Source: Caldilineaceae bacterium bin34
GTDB taxonomy: Bacteria > Chloroflexota > Anaerolineae > Caldilineales > Caldilineaceae
Direction: 5' to 3'
Length of the DNA: 60,792 nt
NCBI GenBank assembly: GCA_002238555.1
Contig: MPMO01000026.1
Location: forward strand, 1-60,792
Each line of letters begins with the position of its first letter. The first letter of the stretch is position 1. The notes beneath the pieces were generated by a model. That model was not told the origin of the DNA. It ran no database searches and worked only from the letters and a program-made list of their open reading frames with translations. A program made the position numbers and the translations under genes. Below, one piece after another: positions 43,595-52,585 of this stretch.

Positions 43595-44842
43595 ATGAAC
43601 AGCTCCTTATCCAGACGGCAATTCCTGAGGATGTCGTCTCAGAACGTTGGAACCTTGCTTCGTGACGCCCGGGAAGCGCGCGGTTTGACCCAGGGCGAAG
43701 CAGCCGAGTCACTCGGAGTTGCCCGTACCACGCTGTCGGCGATCGAAGCCGGCAATCGGCAGGTCCGACCCGATGAACTCCTTCACTTGTCTGAGATGTA
43801 TGGGAGGACCCTCAATGAGTTGATCGGAGAGCGAGAGATCATCTCGGACTTTCCCTCGCAGTTTCGAGCCTCCCACCTTGCCAGGGCTGCTGGTGATGTG
43901 GAGGCCGAACTGCTCGCAGCCGTGCATCAATTTCAACGCCTCTGTGAAGACTACCTTTTTTTGGAGACCACCAACGGGGTGTCCTTGCGGCGCGACTACC
44001 CGCCGGAGTATCCGATCATGCTCAATCAGGCTGAACAGTCCGGTCAGGATGCAGCAACGACGGAACGGAATCGTCTAGGTCTCGGTGACGGTCCAATCCC
44101 CGACCTCCGGCAGGTCCTCGAAGACGAAGTTGGATTGCGCGTCTTCACAATCCCCCTTCCATCCAAGGTGGCAGGTATCTTCGCCTACAACGAGGCACTG
44201 GGAGGATGCATCGCCGTCAACGAATTGCACCCGGCCGAACGCCGCCAGTGGTCCTTGAGTCACGAATACGGCCACTTTCTCACCGCCAGGCACAGGGCGG
44301 ATATTGCACCCGTGCAGCCATCGTTCCGCCCAAATGCATTCGAGCGGTGCGCCGACGCGTTCGCCGGCGCGTTCCTAATGCCGGCCACCGGACTTCAGCG
44401 CCGGTTTAACCAAGCGGCACGCGAAGCAGGTGGTCTTGTTACCCCTGTGGAGATCATGCGGCTTGCCATTGCCTACCAAGTGTCCTTTCAGGCGATGACC
44501 TTCAGATTGGAGAGGTTGCGCCATCTTCCCAAAGGAACTTGGAAACGCTTGACGGGCAAAGGATTCAAGGTCCGCGAAGCACAGATGCTGGCTGGTTTGC
44601 AGATCAATGAGAAGGCCGGCTCAGGACTTCCCATACGGTATCAATTGCTGGCTTGCCGTGCCTTCGAAGACGGGGAAATTACCGAAAGCCACTTTGCACG
44701 CTTGTTGCGCCTGGACAGGTTGGAAGCAAGGGCAGTCAGGTTGAGATTCTTGGAAGGCACGGTCGCGAACAACGAACTTGACGGTAGTTTGTTCTCGCAG
44801 GAGTTGCTCCCAGGTGTCGAGACCGTTCCACAATCGGGTTGA
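43595..44842 (+). CDS. XRE HTH plus ImmA/IrrE-type zinc peptidase
   Basis: The 415-residue protein starts at ATG 43595 (GGGAG upstream). Residues 19-75 are a Cro/C1-type HTH (LLRDAREARGLTQGEAAESLGVARTTLSAIEAGN). Residues 180-265 contain the ImmA/IrrE peptidase with HEYGH at 223-227 and NAFERCADAFAGAFLMP after it. The last 130 residues are a helical extension shared with XRE/ImmA regulators (LAGLQINEKAGSG, LACRAFEDGEITESHFARLLRLD). The downstream PIN gene starts 13 bases after the stop. This is the same order and architecture as the pair at 1433-2769, though the sequences differ, and suggests a toxin-antitoxin pair attached to the QueC-like gene. Confidence 0.85.
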   Translation: MNSSLSRRQFLRMSSQNVGTLLRDAREARGLTQGEAAESLGVARTTLSAIEAGNRQVRPDELLHLSEMYGRTLNELIGEREIISDFPSQFRASHLARAAGDVEAELLAAVHQFQRLCEDYLFLETTNGVSLRRDYPPEYPIMLNQAEQSGQDAATTERNRLGLGDGPIPDLRQVLEDEVGLRVFTIPLPSKVAGIFAYNEALGGCIAVNELHPAERRQWSLSHEYGHFLTARHRADIAPVQPSFRPNAFERCADAFAGAFLMPATGLQRRFNQAAREAGGLVTPVEIMRLAIAYQVSFQAMTFRLERLRHLPKGTWKRLTGKGFKVREAQMLAGLQINEKAGSGLPIRYQLLACRAFEDGEITESHFARLLRLDRLEARAVRLRFLEGTVANNELDGSLFSQELLPGVETVPQSG

Positions 44843-44855
44843 GGAGAAATTACCA

Positions 44856-45415
44856 ATGGTACCCAGCGACAAGCCAAGCGTGTTGGACACGTGCATCGTG
44901 TTGAACTTGGCCGCCTCCGGAGCATTCGAAGAGGTCGTCACAACTTGGCATCATCCAGTTGCGGTCTCCGAGCGCGCATCCAGCTCCGAAGCGCTATACA
45001 CGCTTGCGCCAGGTCTCGGACCCGGACAACGGGAGAAAGTTCCGCTTGGCTTGTCGCAGTTCGTCGCAAGTGGCGCGATCATGGAGCTGTCCGGGGGAGT
45101 GATGTCGAGTTGATGACACGCATTGGACTGGAACGGGTCATGGATCCCGGGGAGGCCTGCGTAGCGGCTCTCGCAATTCATCGGGGCCATTCTGTGATCA
45201 CCGACGACCGAGCCGCTCGCAGCCTGTTGCGAGCGGAGCATCCCGGCCTTCCTTTGTTCACCACCTTGGAGATGATCAAGCATTGGAGCGAGGCGCAATG
45301 CGTGACCCCTGAGAAGCTGCGCGAGGTGTTTTGGAGGATGCGGCAAGGAGCAAACTTTGTTCCAAGCCAGAAGCTTCCGCATTGGAACTGGTGGAGAGCT
45401 GTCACTGGCGGTTGA
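44856..45415 (+). CDS. PIN-domain protein (toxin-like), frameshift in a G run
   Basis: The frame from ATG 44856 reads MVPSDKPSVLDTCIVLNLAA, the first PIN strand with its Asp, and extends to GAIMELSGG. The sequence then needs one extra G in the G5 run at 45093-45097 to continue as SDVELMTRIGLERVMDPGEA, then CVAALAIHRGHSVITDDRAARSL. That second part has the remaining PIN acidic residues (PGEAC and ITDDRAAR). Rejoined, the protein has about 187 residues. PIN proteins are mostly RNases. The run could be phase-variable, a true null mutation or an assembly error. The partner is the XRE-ImmA/IrrE gene upstream. Confidence 0.7.
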
Positions 45416-45833
45416 AGTCAACTTGGTTTCCAGCGCATGACAGGGGATTCCGGCGGTGCCAACTCGATGGCCGCGGGCCAGGCCTACACGCGATGGTCGG
45501 TCGTGATGCCGGCAGTGGCTGTCACTGTCTCCGGATACGCCTTTGGAAACCGGAGACGGTAACGAATGCCTCCCGGCGGTTGTGGAACGGGATCAGCCGT
45601 TCCACCGCGGGTTCTTGGCCGTGACCTTGGATCGCAAAACCTGTCGCTGCTCAGGTGCCAGGTCGCACTGGCGCGGCCAGCACCAGAGGCAGATCCTGTG
45701 CTGTTACCACTATCGTCAATACTGCAAACTGTATGAAGTGCAACTGTAGTACCAGGATGGCTGCAAGAGATGTTGAATGCAGACTCCCTGAACAACTTCT
45801 CTGCAGTTCATGAGGAGCAGCAGATTCGTGTTC
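45416..45833. other. Gene-free stretch between the QueC module and the restriction operon
   Basis: No frame on either strand resembles a known protein, and codon patterns look non-coding. It contains the second copy of the 20-base direct repeat at 45725-45744. The two flanking genes converge, but I see no clear terminator hairpin. Confidence 0.4.
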
Positions 45834-46139
45834 CTACTTCGCCATGTCGTGCTCTCTCCAGTTGGGCAAGTGCGCTGTCATGAGTGCCTTGAAGAGCCTG
45901 CCGTGGTTTGGCACCCGGAAGTGAAGCAGCTCGTGGACGATCACGAAGTCCTGGAACTCCGCTCCTTGCTCAGCAAGATCGGAAGCCAGTGTGATGGTGC
46001 CCGAAGTCGAGCAGGATCCCCACTTTCGCGACATGTGTTGGATACGAATGCGGGGTGTCTGTACAGCCAACCGCAATGCCCAAGTCTCAACGCGTTTCCG
46101 GAGAGCTTCGTGTTTGTCGTCACATGCCTGCATCGGCAT
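45834..46139 (-). CDS. YgjP-like (DUF45) metallopeptidase fragment-length protein
   Basis: The product has the WSS-like metallopeptidase core: [20 protein letters not shown], then [22 protein letters not shown] with HExxH and a third His. YgjP/DUF45 genes often accompany type I hsdR genes. At about 102 residues it lacks the N-terminal half found in full YgjP proteins (about 230), so it is either a short member or a truncation. The start at ATG 46139 or 46133 (GGTGGAG 6 bases before the latter) overlaps the end of hsdR by a few codons, so it is translated from the same transcript as the last gene of the operon. Confidence 0.75.
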   Translation of the reverse strand: MPMQACDDKHEALRKRVETWALRLAVQTPRIRIQHMSRKWGSCSTSGTITLASDLAEQGAEFQDFVIVHELLHFRVPNHGRLFKALMTAHLPNWREHDMAK

Positions 46140-49077
46140 CTCCACCCAACAGTATGTCCAAGGTCTGGTCCACGATCCCGCTCCGCTTACTGCTTTCCAC
46201 TTTCAGCAACGGGTTGTACAGCGAAATCCTAAGCCGTCGTCGCTCGTCGGCATTGACGGCGGCGTTGGGGAAACGGTCCACCAACACCTGTACTTCTTGC
46301 GCGAACTGCATCGCGCTCACGCCGGCGGATTCGAGCGCGGGGTTGTCCTTAAGTGTGTACTGGATGCTGAACACCCTCGGAGTCAACGTACTGTCCCTCG
46401 CGGCTGCGACAGAGTTCTCCTTCTCCCTGGCCAGGGCTTCCAACAGATCAAGCGCCGCGAGGCCAGTTGTCGTGCGCTCTTCAAGGTCCTTCAGCACACG
46501 CTCTGCACGTTCCTTGAGAGGCCTAAGCACTGCTTCCAGTTCCGACTCACTCTCTACCTCCGCGCGCAAGCCGCGCACGAGGTTGACTACCTTGGCCTCG
46601 TCGGTACCGGACTCTTTCCGCAGAGCAGTGATGGCGTGAATGTCAAAGGTGACAACCTTGGTGAGGTTGCCCAAGCCGTACATCGCAGCCGATTCTTCCA
46701 TCAGCTGCCGGGTCTTGCGCGCCAACTCAGCGACGAAGATGGGACGGTCCGCATACGCGTTGCGAACGACGGCGTACAGGTGGGCCAGGCGCTTGTAAGT
46801 GTCGATGTGGCTGCGTAGCTCCGCAGACGGCGAAAGTATCTCCCAGAGTGCCTCTATCTCCTTGTAGGCCGAGAAGAACTCCTTACGAAGATCGGGATTG
46901 AGGAAGCGCGTGTAGACAATCAGTTCCAAGTGCCGGTCCGCACTTTCTCCAGCGGCATCCTCATAGTCCAGATAGCTTGCCTTGGCTCTGAGGATCTTGT
47001 CACGGAACTTATCCATCAGCAGTTCAAGACCTTCTATCACTCCACTCACGTCGGATGAGTCAAACTGGAGTGCCTGCTTCAGCTCGCGCAGCACGCCCAC
47101 AAAATCCACGATGAGGCCGATGGGCTTGATGTTGCCATCCTTGTCCACATAGGGTCGATTCACCCGTGCGATAGCCTGGAGCAGCACGTGGTCTCGCATC
47201 GGTTTGTCAAGGTACAAGCAGTACAACAAGGGTGCATCATAGCCTGTCAAAAGCTTGTCGGTGACGATGAGTATCTTCGGGTTCTCGTTCGCCTTCTTGA
47301 ACGTAAGACGGACGGTTCTCTCCTGCTCTTCCGAAAGCTGGAGTTCGGCTACGAGTGGCCTTTCGACGACATCATTGACATTCTTCGAGTACACCGGCAC
47401 GCTCCACTCCGGCGGTAGCAGCTTGTCGAGTGCCTGTTTGTATTTGGCGCAGGCTTCGCGGTTCACCGCCACCAGGAATGCCTTGTACCCAAGGGGCAGA
47501 ACGTTCTTCCGAAAGTGCTCCGCCACAAATGCCGCGACTTGCTCGATCCTGTCGGTGGCCGTGAGGAAAGTTGGCAGGCCCACGGTACGGTCCAGGACAC
47601 GGTTGAGCTCCTCCACGTCGGTGACGCCTTCCAAGTCGGCCAGGGCAAAGAACTCCCTGTCCAGCTGTGCGGCGGGAACGGTCATCTCGCTGGGAGCCAT
47701 CATGTGGCGAATCGGCAGCGTCGTCTCATCCTCGATGGACTCGGCTATCGGGTACTTGTCCAAATAGCCCAAGTCGTCGTCGATACCGAAAATCTTGAAT
47801 GTTCCCTCTCCATGTTCTGTCCGGGCGATGGGCGTGCCAGTGAACCCGAAGATGGTGGCGTTGGGCAGCGCCGCCATCAGGTAGGTACCCAACTCCTTGG
47901 CCACCGAGCGGTGTGCCTCGTCGATGAACACGTAGATATTGTCGCGGGTATTGGCGTCCTGTTCGATGCCCTCAAACTTGTGGATCATCGAGATGATGAG
48001 CCCTCTCCTATCGGTTGAGAGAAGGTCTTGCAACTCAGCCTTGGAGTTGGCGCGTTGTACGGCAATGTCCTGTTGTTGCATCTCACCCAGCAGTCGCTCG
48101 ACCCAGCCCGCAAGCTGGCCCTCCAGTTCAGTGCGATCCACCACCACGACCACTGTGGGGTTCCCAAACTCATTCTTGGCCTCCAACACCAGCCGGGCGG
48201 CGGTGAGCAGTGTGAAGGTCTTGCCGGACCCTTGGGTGTGCCAGACGAGGCCTCGTCGTTTCTCCGGATCAGCACAACGTTCGACGATTCGGTCCACGGC
48301 ACGGCGCTGGTGCTGGCGCAGTACGGTCTTGCGCGTCTCACCGTCTTCGACGTAGAAGAGAATCCAATCCCGCAGTGTGCGCAGGAAGTCCGTTGGTTCG
48401 AAGAAGGACTGGACAGCGTGCCGATAGCTCTCTTCCTGGGTTTCCTTCCACCGTGCCATGTACCGGCGCGACAGGTTCCATGTAACGCCGTACCAGTAGT
48501 CGAGAAGGTGGGTCACGTTGAACAACTGGGCTGCGCCCATCAGCTCGGGCGTCTCGCTCTCGTATCGGCGCAGCTGTGTGACACCCCTCTCGACGGCATC
48601 GGCATGGATGGGGTTCTTGTGTTCGACAATGGCAACCGGAACGCCATTGATCACAAACATCACGTCGGCTTGGTTGCCCTTACGCGCCGGAGGCTTGAGC
48701 CGCCACTCCCAAGTCACGTGCAGCACGTTGGTTTGTGGATCATCGAAGTTGATGAACTGAACCTGCCGATGACGCTGCTCGGTCTCGTCGTACCACTGCC
48801 GCTTGCCTCGCAGCCAAGCGAGTATCTGACGGTTGCCTTCGATGGTTGCCGGAAGTGCCTGGAGGTTCTCAACAATCGAGTGGACGGCGGCATCCGGCAT
48901 CCAGAGATTGAAGCCGCGGAGTGATCCTTCCAGTACGCCGCGAAACAACAACCCGGATTCACCGCCGCGCATGGCCAAAGCTTCCCGTGGCGGAAGTGGA
49001 AGCCAGCCGACTTCTGTCGCGTGGCTGACCATCGGGAACTGGACAGAGCTTGCTTCGGTGATGTGGAGTTCACTCAT
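46120..49077 (-). CDS. hsdR: Type I restriction enzyme R subunit
   Basis: HsdR supplies the ATP-driven translocase and nuclease of a type I restriction complex. The 985-residue chain has the PD-(D/E)xK-type nuclease near 145-170 ([19 protein letters not shown]), then helicase motor motifs [52 protein letters not shown] and, in the second lobe, [40 protein letters not shown]. The C-terminal helical part contacts the methylase. It is complete. Its start overlaps the upstream 71-residue gene (ATGAGTGA). It is expressed from the hsdM promoter as part of a seven-gene operon. Confidence 0.93.
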   Translation of the reverse strand: MSELHITEASSVQFPMVSHATEVGWLPLPPREALAMRGGESGLLFRGVLEGSLRGFNLWMPDAAVHSIVENLQALPATIEGNRQILAWLRGKRQWYDETEQRHRQVQFINFDDPQTNVLHVTWEWRLKPPARKGNQADVMFVINGVPVAIVEHKNPIHADAVERGVTQLRRYESETPELMGAAQLFNVTHLLDYWYGVTWNLSRRYMARWKETQEESYRHAVQSFFEPTDFLRTLRDWILFYVEDGETRKTVLRQHQRRAVDRIVERCADPEKRRGLVWHTQGSGKTFTLLTAARLVLEAKNEFGNPTVVVVVDRTELEGQLAGWVERLLGEMQQQDIAVQRANSKAELQDLLSTDRRGLIISMIHKFEGIEQDANTRDNIYVFIDEAHRSVAKELGTYLMAALPNATIFGFTGTPIARTEHGEGTFKIFGIDDDLGYLDKYPIAESIEDETTLPIRHMMAPSEMTVPAAQLDREFFALADLEGVTDVEELNRVLDRTVGLPTFLTATDRIEQVAAFVAEHFRKNVLPLGYKAFLVAVNREACAKYKQALDKLLPPEWSVPVYSKNVNDVVERPLVAELQLSEEQERTVRLTFKKANENPKILIVTDKLLTGYDAPLLYCLYLDKPMRDHVLLQAIARVNRPYVDKDGNIKPIGLIVDFVGVLRELKQALQFDSSDVSGVIEGLELLMDKFRDKILRAKASYLDYEDAAGESADRHLELIVYTRFLNPDLRKEFFSAYKEIEALWEILSPSAELRSHIDTYKRLAHLYAVVRNAYADRPIFVAELARKTRQLMEESAAMYGLGNLTKVVTFDIHAITALRKESGTDEAKVVNLVRGLRAEVESESELEAVLRPLKERAERVLKDLEERTTTGLAALDLLEALAREKENSVAAARDSTLTPRVFSIQYTLKDNPALESAGVSAMQFAQEVQVLVDRFPNAAVNADERRRLRISLYNPLLKVESSKRSGIVDQTLDILLGGDADAGM

Positions 49078-49285
49078 GGCTTGAACCTATCTTGCCCGTA
49101 ATCCACACATCCATCGCGTCAACTGACTTGGCCAGAGGCACGTTAAACAACACCTTTGTGCCGAACTGGTTCGGAAAGGCACATACAGTAACTGTTGCTT
49201 CTCGGCGCCATCCGATAGTCTGCTGGAGGTACTGTGTCTTGGATTCACTGGACGTGGCCAGTGCCTCCATGGTTTCACGAGTCAT
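49070..49285 (-). CDS. Small protein between the AAA-DUF4435 gene and hsdR
   Basis: From ATG 49285 it encodes 71 residues ([20 protein letters not shown], then [20 protein letters not shown] and [20 protein letters not shown]). Both ends overlap neighbouring genes: it starts inside the last codons of the AAA-DUF4435 gene and its stop overlaps the hsdR start. This tight fit supports a real translated gene and translational coupling to hsdR. I recognise no family. A predicted helix followed by short strands could form a small fold; an inhibitor or adaptor for the neighbouring proteins is possible but speculative. Confidence 0.6.
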   Translation of the reverse strand: MTRETMEALATSSESKTQYLQQTIGWRREATVTVCAFPNQFGTKVLFNVPLAKSVDAMDVWITGKIGSSHE

Positions 49286-50918
49286 GGTTATTCTGGACAC
49301 CGAGTAATTCTGCGAGAGGGCCGATCCGATCCTTGAGCTTGCGAGCGAGACTCTCGTCGTCATGCACACAGGTTACGACTACTCGCTCATAAACTTTCCG
49401 CTTCCTAAACTCAAGTGCCTGCGCAATCTGATCAAACACATCACTCTCGCTGAGAGGGTAACGCGCAATGAGACCATTCAGATCGCCATTTTCGTGAAGA
49501 TGGTTGAAGATGTCCAGTTCATCTTGGAAGGGATTATCAATTGGTTCAATGTTAACAAATTGTTTGCCAGTTGCCTTGATTTCTTTCCAATCAGGCATCT
49601 GCGTCCTAAAGCGGTTGAATACAAGCCTTTCGCTCCGTCTTGCGGCCATTCTTTCGGGAAGGTTGCTGGTATCGGTGATCACTTTCAGTGCATTTTGGGT
49701 GGCAGCCGAAATCATTTCATTGGATTTGTGTCTCAAAAGCTCTGCTTGTCTTCGAGCCACAGCATAGATGGCGTCCGAACAGTAGTACAGCGATTCTACA
49801 GAGTGCACCTCCAAAGCAAATATGTTGCTTTGGGAAAGTTCACAGACCTCGTCCTTAGTACGGTCATCTTTGTCGATCAACCCGAACACTTCAACATGGT
49901 GATGCCCGTAGGTGCTCCGTAAGCCTTTGACTGCCCTGATGACATCTTCACAACTTCCCTTTGGAATGACCGACAGCTCTGAAAACAAAGCTCCGTACAA
50001 CGGAAGGTCAAGGCTGTTAGCTGTTCCCTCCACAAACAGAATCCTTTGCCTTGATCCCAAAATATCGCGCCTAAGGCCTTCCGGCAAATGTTCGCCTGAC
50101 TCTAGAAGCTCGGTATCCCATGCTATAGGCTGGTTACCGTGCCATCTGCATGAACGAAGCATCATAATCTGAGCCGTAGGATTTGCGATTGGTAGCGCAA
50201 TCTCATGGGTTGAGATCACGAAGACGCAATCTTGACGTTGGCTGAATAAGGCTGTAAGAAACGGTTCAATGATAGAGCGATGAAGATGACGCTCTGGTTC
50301 ATCTATTAAGAAAACGGTCCCCGGATTGGCTACAAGAACGTCAGCTGCCATTATTGCAGCGGCTCTCTCGCCGTCTGACATTCTAACCATACTGTATCTC
50401 AGATTGCTATCCTGACGCAAAGCCAAAATCTCTTCATCATTGGAGTTTTCGAGCGAAATCTCAAACGTTCCCAAGTTGAGTAGGTGATTCAGTTGCCTGA
50501 AAAGAGATATAGATTTGTTCGCCAACTCATCCGCTTTTGACTGTTGGTTATCGTCAATATATTGAACGATTGTACGGGCACGGGTATTGTCTTTGGCTAC
50601 TAAATCAAAGAGGATGGCTGACTGCCTTTGGGTGGGGTCTTTATCCATCCATCTAGAATCCTCTTGGGTTTCCCAATGCATCCGGTTCGTTTCAAACTGT
50701 TTACGCGTCTGCGCCGTCAAAGTTAAATTCCCAGATGGAAGCCAAGTTTGTCTGTGGGCAGCGATGCGTTTGAACTGAGAGTTACCCACTGATGATACCC
50801 AATATTGGAACAGGGCTGATTTTCCGGTTCCATTGGCACCTACTATGTATAACTGTTGACCTTGTCCAAGGGATATGATCAAGGGATCTTTCGAGACCCT
50901 AGGGATTTTCAATTGCAT
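49275..50918 (-). CDS. AAA ATPase fused to a DUF4435/TOPRIM-like nuclease domain (PARIS-like)
   Basis: The N-terminal half is an SMC/ABC-like ATPase: GANGTGKS at 27-34, signature SDGER at 181-185, Walker B FLIDEPE at 203-209 and H-loop STHE at 236-239. The C-terminal half begins QRILFVEGTANSLDLPLYG; Glu 297 and Asp 349/Asp 351 (GLIDKDDR) match the TOPRIM metal site of DUF4435. The same two domains make AriA and AriB of the PARIS anti-phage system, which senses phage anti-restriction proteins and is sometimes encoded as a single fused protein. Here the gene lies between hsdS and hsdR, starting immediately after hsdS. AT content is higher than in the flanking genes, suggesting acquisition. Confidence 0.8.
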   Translation of the reverse strand: MQLKIPRVSKDPLIISLGQGQQLYIVGANGTGKSALFQYWVSSVGNSQFKRIAAHRQTWLPSGNLTLTAQTRKQFETNRMHWETQEDSRWMDKDPTQRQSAILFDLVAKDNTRARTIVQYIDDNQQSKADELANKSISLFRQLNHLLNLGTFEISLENSNDEEILALRQDSNLRYSMVRMSDGERAAAIMAADVLVANPGTVFLIDEPERHLHRSIIEPFLTALFSQRQDCVFVISTHEIALPIANPTAQIMMLRSCRWHGNQPIAWDTELLESGEHLPEGLRRDILGSRQRILFVEGTANSLDLPLYGALFSELSVIPKGSCEDVIRAVKGLRSTYGHHHVEVFGLIDKDDRTKDEVCELSQSNIFALEVHSVESLYYCSDAIYAVARRQAELLRHKSNEMISAATQNALKVITDTSNLPERMAARRSERLVFNRFRTQMPDWKEIKATGKQFVNIEPIDNPFQDELDIFNHLHENGDLNGLIARYPLSESDVFDQIAQALEFRKRKVYERVVVTCVHDDESLARKLKDRIGPLAELLGVQNNHDS

Positions 50919-52181
50919 TCAATTCTCCTTGAGGATTGGCAATTCCAATGTGTCCACTCGTATCTTGCCAGTCATGAGCTTGTAGAGCAGTGCCTGGAAC
51001 AATTCCTTTAGCACTGTTTGTTTCCTCTGGTGGTGGTCAATTTTGCGATCGATAGTCTTGAGAATGGTAACGACTTCGCACTGCTCGTCTGATGTCGAAG
51101 GTCTTGGAAATATGATTTGTTCTATACGCGCTAATGCAAGCTTTGGTTGTGCATTTGTAGCTGTGAATTGTGCTATCTGTGCCTGGCATGTATCCGAAGC
51201 AAGTGCATACATAAGGAATGAGTCCATGACTTTTTTATCTGTCACAGAGATTCTAGCAGCGTTCTCTGTTAGGTTCGCACCATCGAGGATTTTCGGAACT
51301 TGCCCTACAAGCCCGATGGTTCCAGCAATTGAAATGTAAACATCACTACTGGAGATAACGTAACGAGAAATTGCAGACTGATAATCAGTTGGTACGAAAA
51401 GTATTTGTTTGGTATTTACCCTATGGTCACTGAAGTCTGTAACACGGACATATGGTTGTCCGGTGTTCTTGCTGGTTAGAGGAATTCCCTTTGGCATTCG
51501 CTTGCCGCCCTTCACGGTTGCAACGGAGGCGACTGTGGCCGGTTCCCAACTTTCTGGCATCAACCCGATCTCCGTCTCCTTTTGTGGCTCTCCTCGGAGG
51601 CCGCGTGTGAACAGGGTGTGCATTGCGGCGCGTTTGAGGGCTTGGGTGGCTTCGTGAACCCTTTTTTGTCCAAGGATGGCGGAACGCGAAATGTTCAGGG
51701 TGTCAGCAATACCGTGTTGGTCTGAGAGGGGCGGTACCGGCACCTTCAGCCTCATTACATCAACATCTCGTACTGCAGGATAACTGGCTCCAGTCTGCTC
51801 AGCTGCAACTTCATCCATCAGGCATTTAAGTTGCACGGCAAAGAATAGGAAATCAGGATGTATCAATTCTGGATTTGGACGTAGCACGCAGAATGCGGTT
51901 GACACGATCTCTCCGTTGAGGTATTCCGGTACTTGGGCAATTCGGCGCAGGGCGGGGCGAACGGTGGCAAATATAGTATCATTCTGGTTTACTATCTTGC
52001 GAGCGCGACTCGGCGCGTTGGCGGCGGAGTGTCCCGAGATTGAGACGATTCTAAGTTCATCGCGATCAATCCCCGACACGTTAACGTAGCGTATCGAGGA
52101 TCGCACATCAGTTCGTGGATTCCATTGAGATGTTGGTAATGTGACCTCCCCAAGGGGACGCCACGTCCATGTTTCATTCAT
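50919..52181 (-). CDS. hsdS: Type I restriction specificity subunit S
   Basis: HsdS recognises the bipartite DNA target. The 420-residue protein has two target-recognition domains: one ending in the conserved helix boundary LKVPVPPLSDQHGIADTLN, followed by a spacer coiled coil (HEATQALKRAAMHTLFTRGL), then a second (WEPATVASVATVKGGKRMPKG, IIFPRPSTSDEQCEVV) and a second coiled coil (LKELFQALLYKLMTGKIRV). The start at ATG 52181 (MNETWTWRPLGEV) overlaps the stop of the aspartic-protease-like gene by four bases. The lower GC of the second half is normal for exchangeable recognition domains. Confidence 0.92.
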   Translation of the reverse strand: MNETWTWRPLGEVTLPTSQWNPRTDVRSSIRYVNVSGIDRDELRIVSISGHSAANAPSRARKIVNQNDTIFATVRPALRRIAQVPEYLNGEIVSTAFCVLRPNPELIHPDFLFFAVQLKCLMDEVAAEQTGASYPAVRDVDVMRLKVPVPPLSDQHGIADTLNISRSAILGQKRVHEATQALKRAAMHTLFTRGLRGEPQKETEIGLMPESWEPATVASVATVKGGKRMPKGIPLTSKNTGQPYVRVTDFSDHRVNTKQILFVPTDYQSAISRYVISSSDVYISIAGTIGLVGQVPKILDGANLTENAARISVTDKKVMDSFLMYALASDTCQAQIAQFTATNAQPKLALARIEQIIFPRPSTSDEQCEVVTILKTIDRKIDHHQRKQTVLKELFQALLYKLMTGKIRVDTLELPILKEN

Positions 52182-52585
52182 TGGATGCGAACCACTCCTT
52201 TGAGATGCACAGCATGCAGTCTCTTCCACCGCTGGCCCAGATGGTCTACTTCTATGCCGGCGGATTCCAGTGCCGTCATCCCCAGCAGCGGCTCCGGGTC
52301 TTCGGCTCCCATGATGATTGTTCCCCCGACAACCTCACCCATGAACTCAATTTCAGCGGTGGTGATGTCCAGCACAAGGTCGCTGCAATCAGCTAACTGG
52401 TATGTCCTGCTGCCCTTGGGGGCCAGTCCAATGGCTTCCAAATGAGGTCGAAGTATCGGGGAGTCCCTCCTCATACCAACCAGAGACAATCCTTCCCAAA
52501 ACCGGTCCGGCTCCGCCGGATTGGTAATCCTGACCGTCACGTGTGTCGCGCCCACGCTTTCCGGCCTCTTTCGCGTTGCAAGCAT
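52178..52585 (-). CDS. Clan AA aspartic-protease-like protein lacking the catalytic DTG
   Basis: The 135-residue protein matches the retropepsin-like family in its length and motifs: VTVRITNPAEPDRFWEGLSL, LRPHLEAIGLAPKGSRTYQL, DITTAEIEFMGEVVGGTIIM and LLGMTALESAGIEVDHLGQ. The catalytic D-T/S-G-A, expected right after SLV, is replaced by GMRRDS, so it is probably not a protease. Start and stop both overlap neighbouring genes (hsdM stop TGA at 52587-52585, hsdS start ATGA), which makes it a translated part of the restriction operon. A structural or regulatory role is possible. Confidence 0.72.
   Translation of the reverse strand: MLATRKRPESVGATHVTVRITNPAEPDRFWEGLSLVGMRRDSPILRPHLEAIGLAPKGSRTYQLADCSDLVLDITTAEIEFMGEVVGGTIIMGAEDPEPLLGMTALESAGIEVDHLGQRWKRLHAVHLKGVVRIQ

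Larger units (their letters stand above)
41291..45744. repeat. 20-base direct repeat flanking the QueC-like module
   Basis: CAAACTGCATGAAGTGCAAC at 41291-41310 recurs with one mismatch (CAAACTGTATGAAGTGCAAC) at 45725-45744, same orientation. The pair encloses the four-gene module at 41592-45415. It could be an attachment-site-like duplication, or two left-end remnants of the TnpB relic at 40800-41310. Confidence 0.5.
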
